From positions 1-64,000 of the forward strand of contig NZ_AEWF01000004.1 in assembly GCF_000190415.1 (NCBI RefSeq): a DNA stretch of 64,000 nucleotides, given 5' to 3'. Under the pieces are notes generated by a model that saw only the letters and a program-made list of their open reading frames with translations, had not been told where the DNA came from and made no database searches. Within the stretch, counting starts at the first letter, position 1. Every line of letters starts with the position of its first letter. The DNA is from Candidatus Odyssella thessalonicensis L13 (GTDB lineage: Bacteria > Pseudomonadota > Alphaproteobacteria > Paracaedibacterales > Paracaedibacteraceae). A program made the translations under genes and the position numbers. This document shows, in pieces, positions 63,703 through 64,000 of this stretch.

Positions 63703-64000
63703 CTACCTTGCTTTACGAAATGTTAAGTTGATGCGGCGTCGTCCGACTAAAGGATGGACCCCCTCTTTAAGCGGTAAAACCCCATGGTAAGCAAGCCGTG
63801 CCTCGTTACCCCAGACCATCACATCACCATGACTGAGCATAACTTTATGAACAGGTCCCGTGCGTTGGCCGCCCCCCATTTTAAACGTTGCCGGCAGTCC
63901 CAGAGACACCGAGACAATGGGGGCAGAGAGATCGCTCTCATCTTTATCTTGATGCATTGTCATTTTAGCACCGGGCTGGTAACAGTTGATCAGGCAAGAG
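63703..64000 (-). CDS. alkB: Alkylated DNA repair dioxygenase AlkB, C-terminal part (5' end outside window)
   Basis: The minus-strand frame stays open to the right edge, so the start lies beyond 64000. Visible residues show the Fe(II) site H-Q-D with a later H in Y-H-G-V, the 2-oxoglutarate arginine in R-R-I-N-L-T-F-R, and N-C-Y-x-P-G-A-K-M-T-M-H-Q-D-K-D-E, very close to E. coli AlkB. Oxidatively removes methyl groups from 1-methyladenine and 3-methylcytosine. Confidence 0.95.
   Translation of the reverse strand, partial: SCLINCYQPGAKMTMHQDKDESDLSAPIVSVSLGLPATFKMGGGQRTGPVHKVMLSHGDVMVWGNEARLAYHGVLPLKEGVHPLVGRRRINLTFRKAR

Noticed and set aside
1-64000. tRNA, rRNA, CRISPR arrays, insertion sequences, prophage
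   Set aside because: I read the intergenic regions for these and found no supporting fold, repeat array, transposase or phage protein. Only a covariance-model search could exclude small RNAs fully.

Overview
The window reads as a chromosome segment of a Gram-negative, moderately AT-rich alphaproteobacterium that probably lives inside a eukaryotic cell. This is an inference. The core genes (hflK-hflC-degP, mrp, glyA-nrdR, prfB without the programmed frameshift, potFGHI, hflX, uup, two class A penicillin-binding proteins) fit an alphaproteobacterium. Scattered among them are exported proteins with eukaryote-like domains: F-box, ankyrin, Sel1, class 3 lipase, an exported GNAT-like protein and a PLD-like protein. 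That mix resembles amoeba symbionts of the Holosporales/Paracaedibacter type. I see no tRNA, rRNA, CRISPR array, transposase or phage genes.

Layout. 1-6.2 kb: the end of an autotransporter, a DUF882/M15 peptidase, an exported lipase behind a promoter with a palindrome, and a large MscS channel. 6.3-11.1 kb: envelope quality control (degP, hflC, hflK), divergent from mrp. 11.2-15.1 kb: a DUF2975 membrane protein/HTH pair, an exported protein of unknown function with a clear terminator, and an O-antigen-ligase-like protein. 15.1-19.6 kb: a PLD-like protein with a substituted catalytic motif, then PBP1A and prfB. 19.9-23.4 kb: the overlapping glyA-nrdR-uup operon. 23.5-39.5 kb: mainly accessory genes (glycosyltransferase-like protein, exported unknown, MFS pump, F-box/HAF-repeat protein, phosphatase, PAS histidine kinase, exported GNAT, large ankyrin protein), broken by carbonic anhydrase and hflX.

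39.6-43.7 kb: polyamine importer potFGHI. 43.7-51.0 kb, minus strand: second PBP1A, pyk, oligoendopeptidase F with two possible starts, and an ABC1/UbiB kinase. 51.2-57.1 kb: seven consecutively overlapping genes, gspE-gspF-(frameshifted gspL/pilN-like)-(gspM/pilO-like)-(gspC/pilP-like)-mutM-enoyl-CoA hydratase. These supply the inner-membrane platform of a type II secretion or pilus-like machine. 57.2-61.0 kb: two Sel1 paralogues sharing a C-terminal domain. 61.4-64 kb: D,D-carboxypeptidase with a SPOR-like tail, hslO, and the C-terminal part of alkB.

Working picture (inference): most of the eukaryote-like proteins carry Sec-type signal peptides, so they are candidates for two-step export, Sec first and then the type II-like system encoded here or autotransport. 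Two genes (near 25.85 kb and 54.02 kb) each appear out of frame by one base at an A4 tract. That is either sequencing error, genuine decay or slippage, and it needs raw reads to settle.
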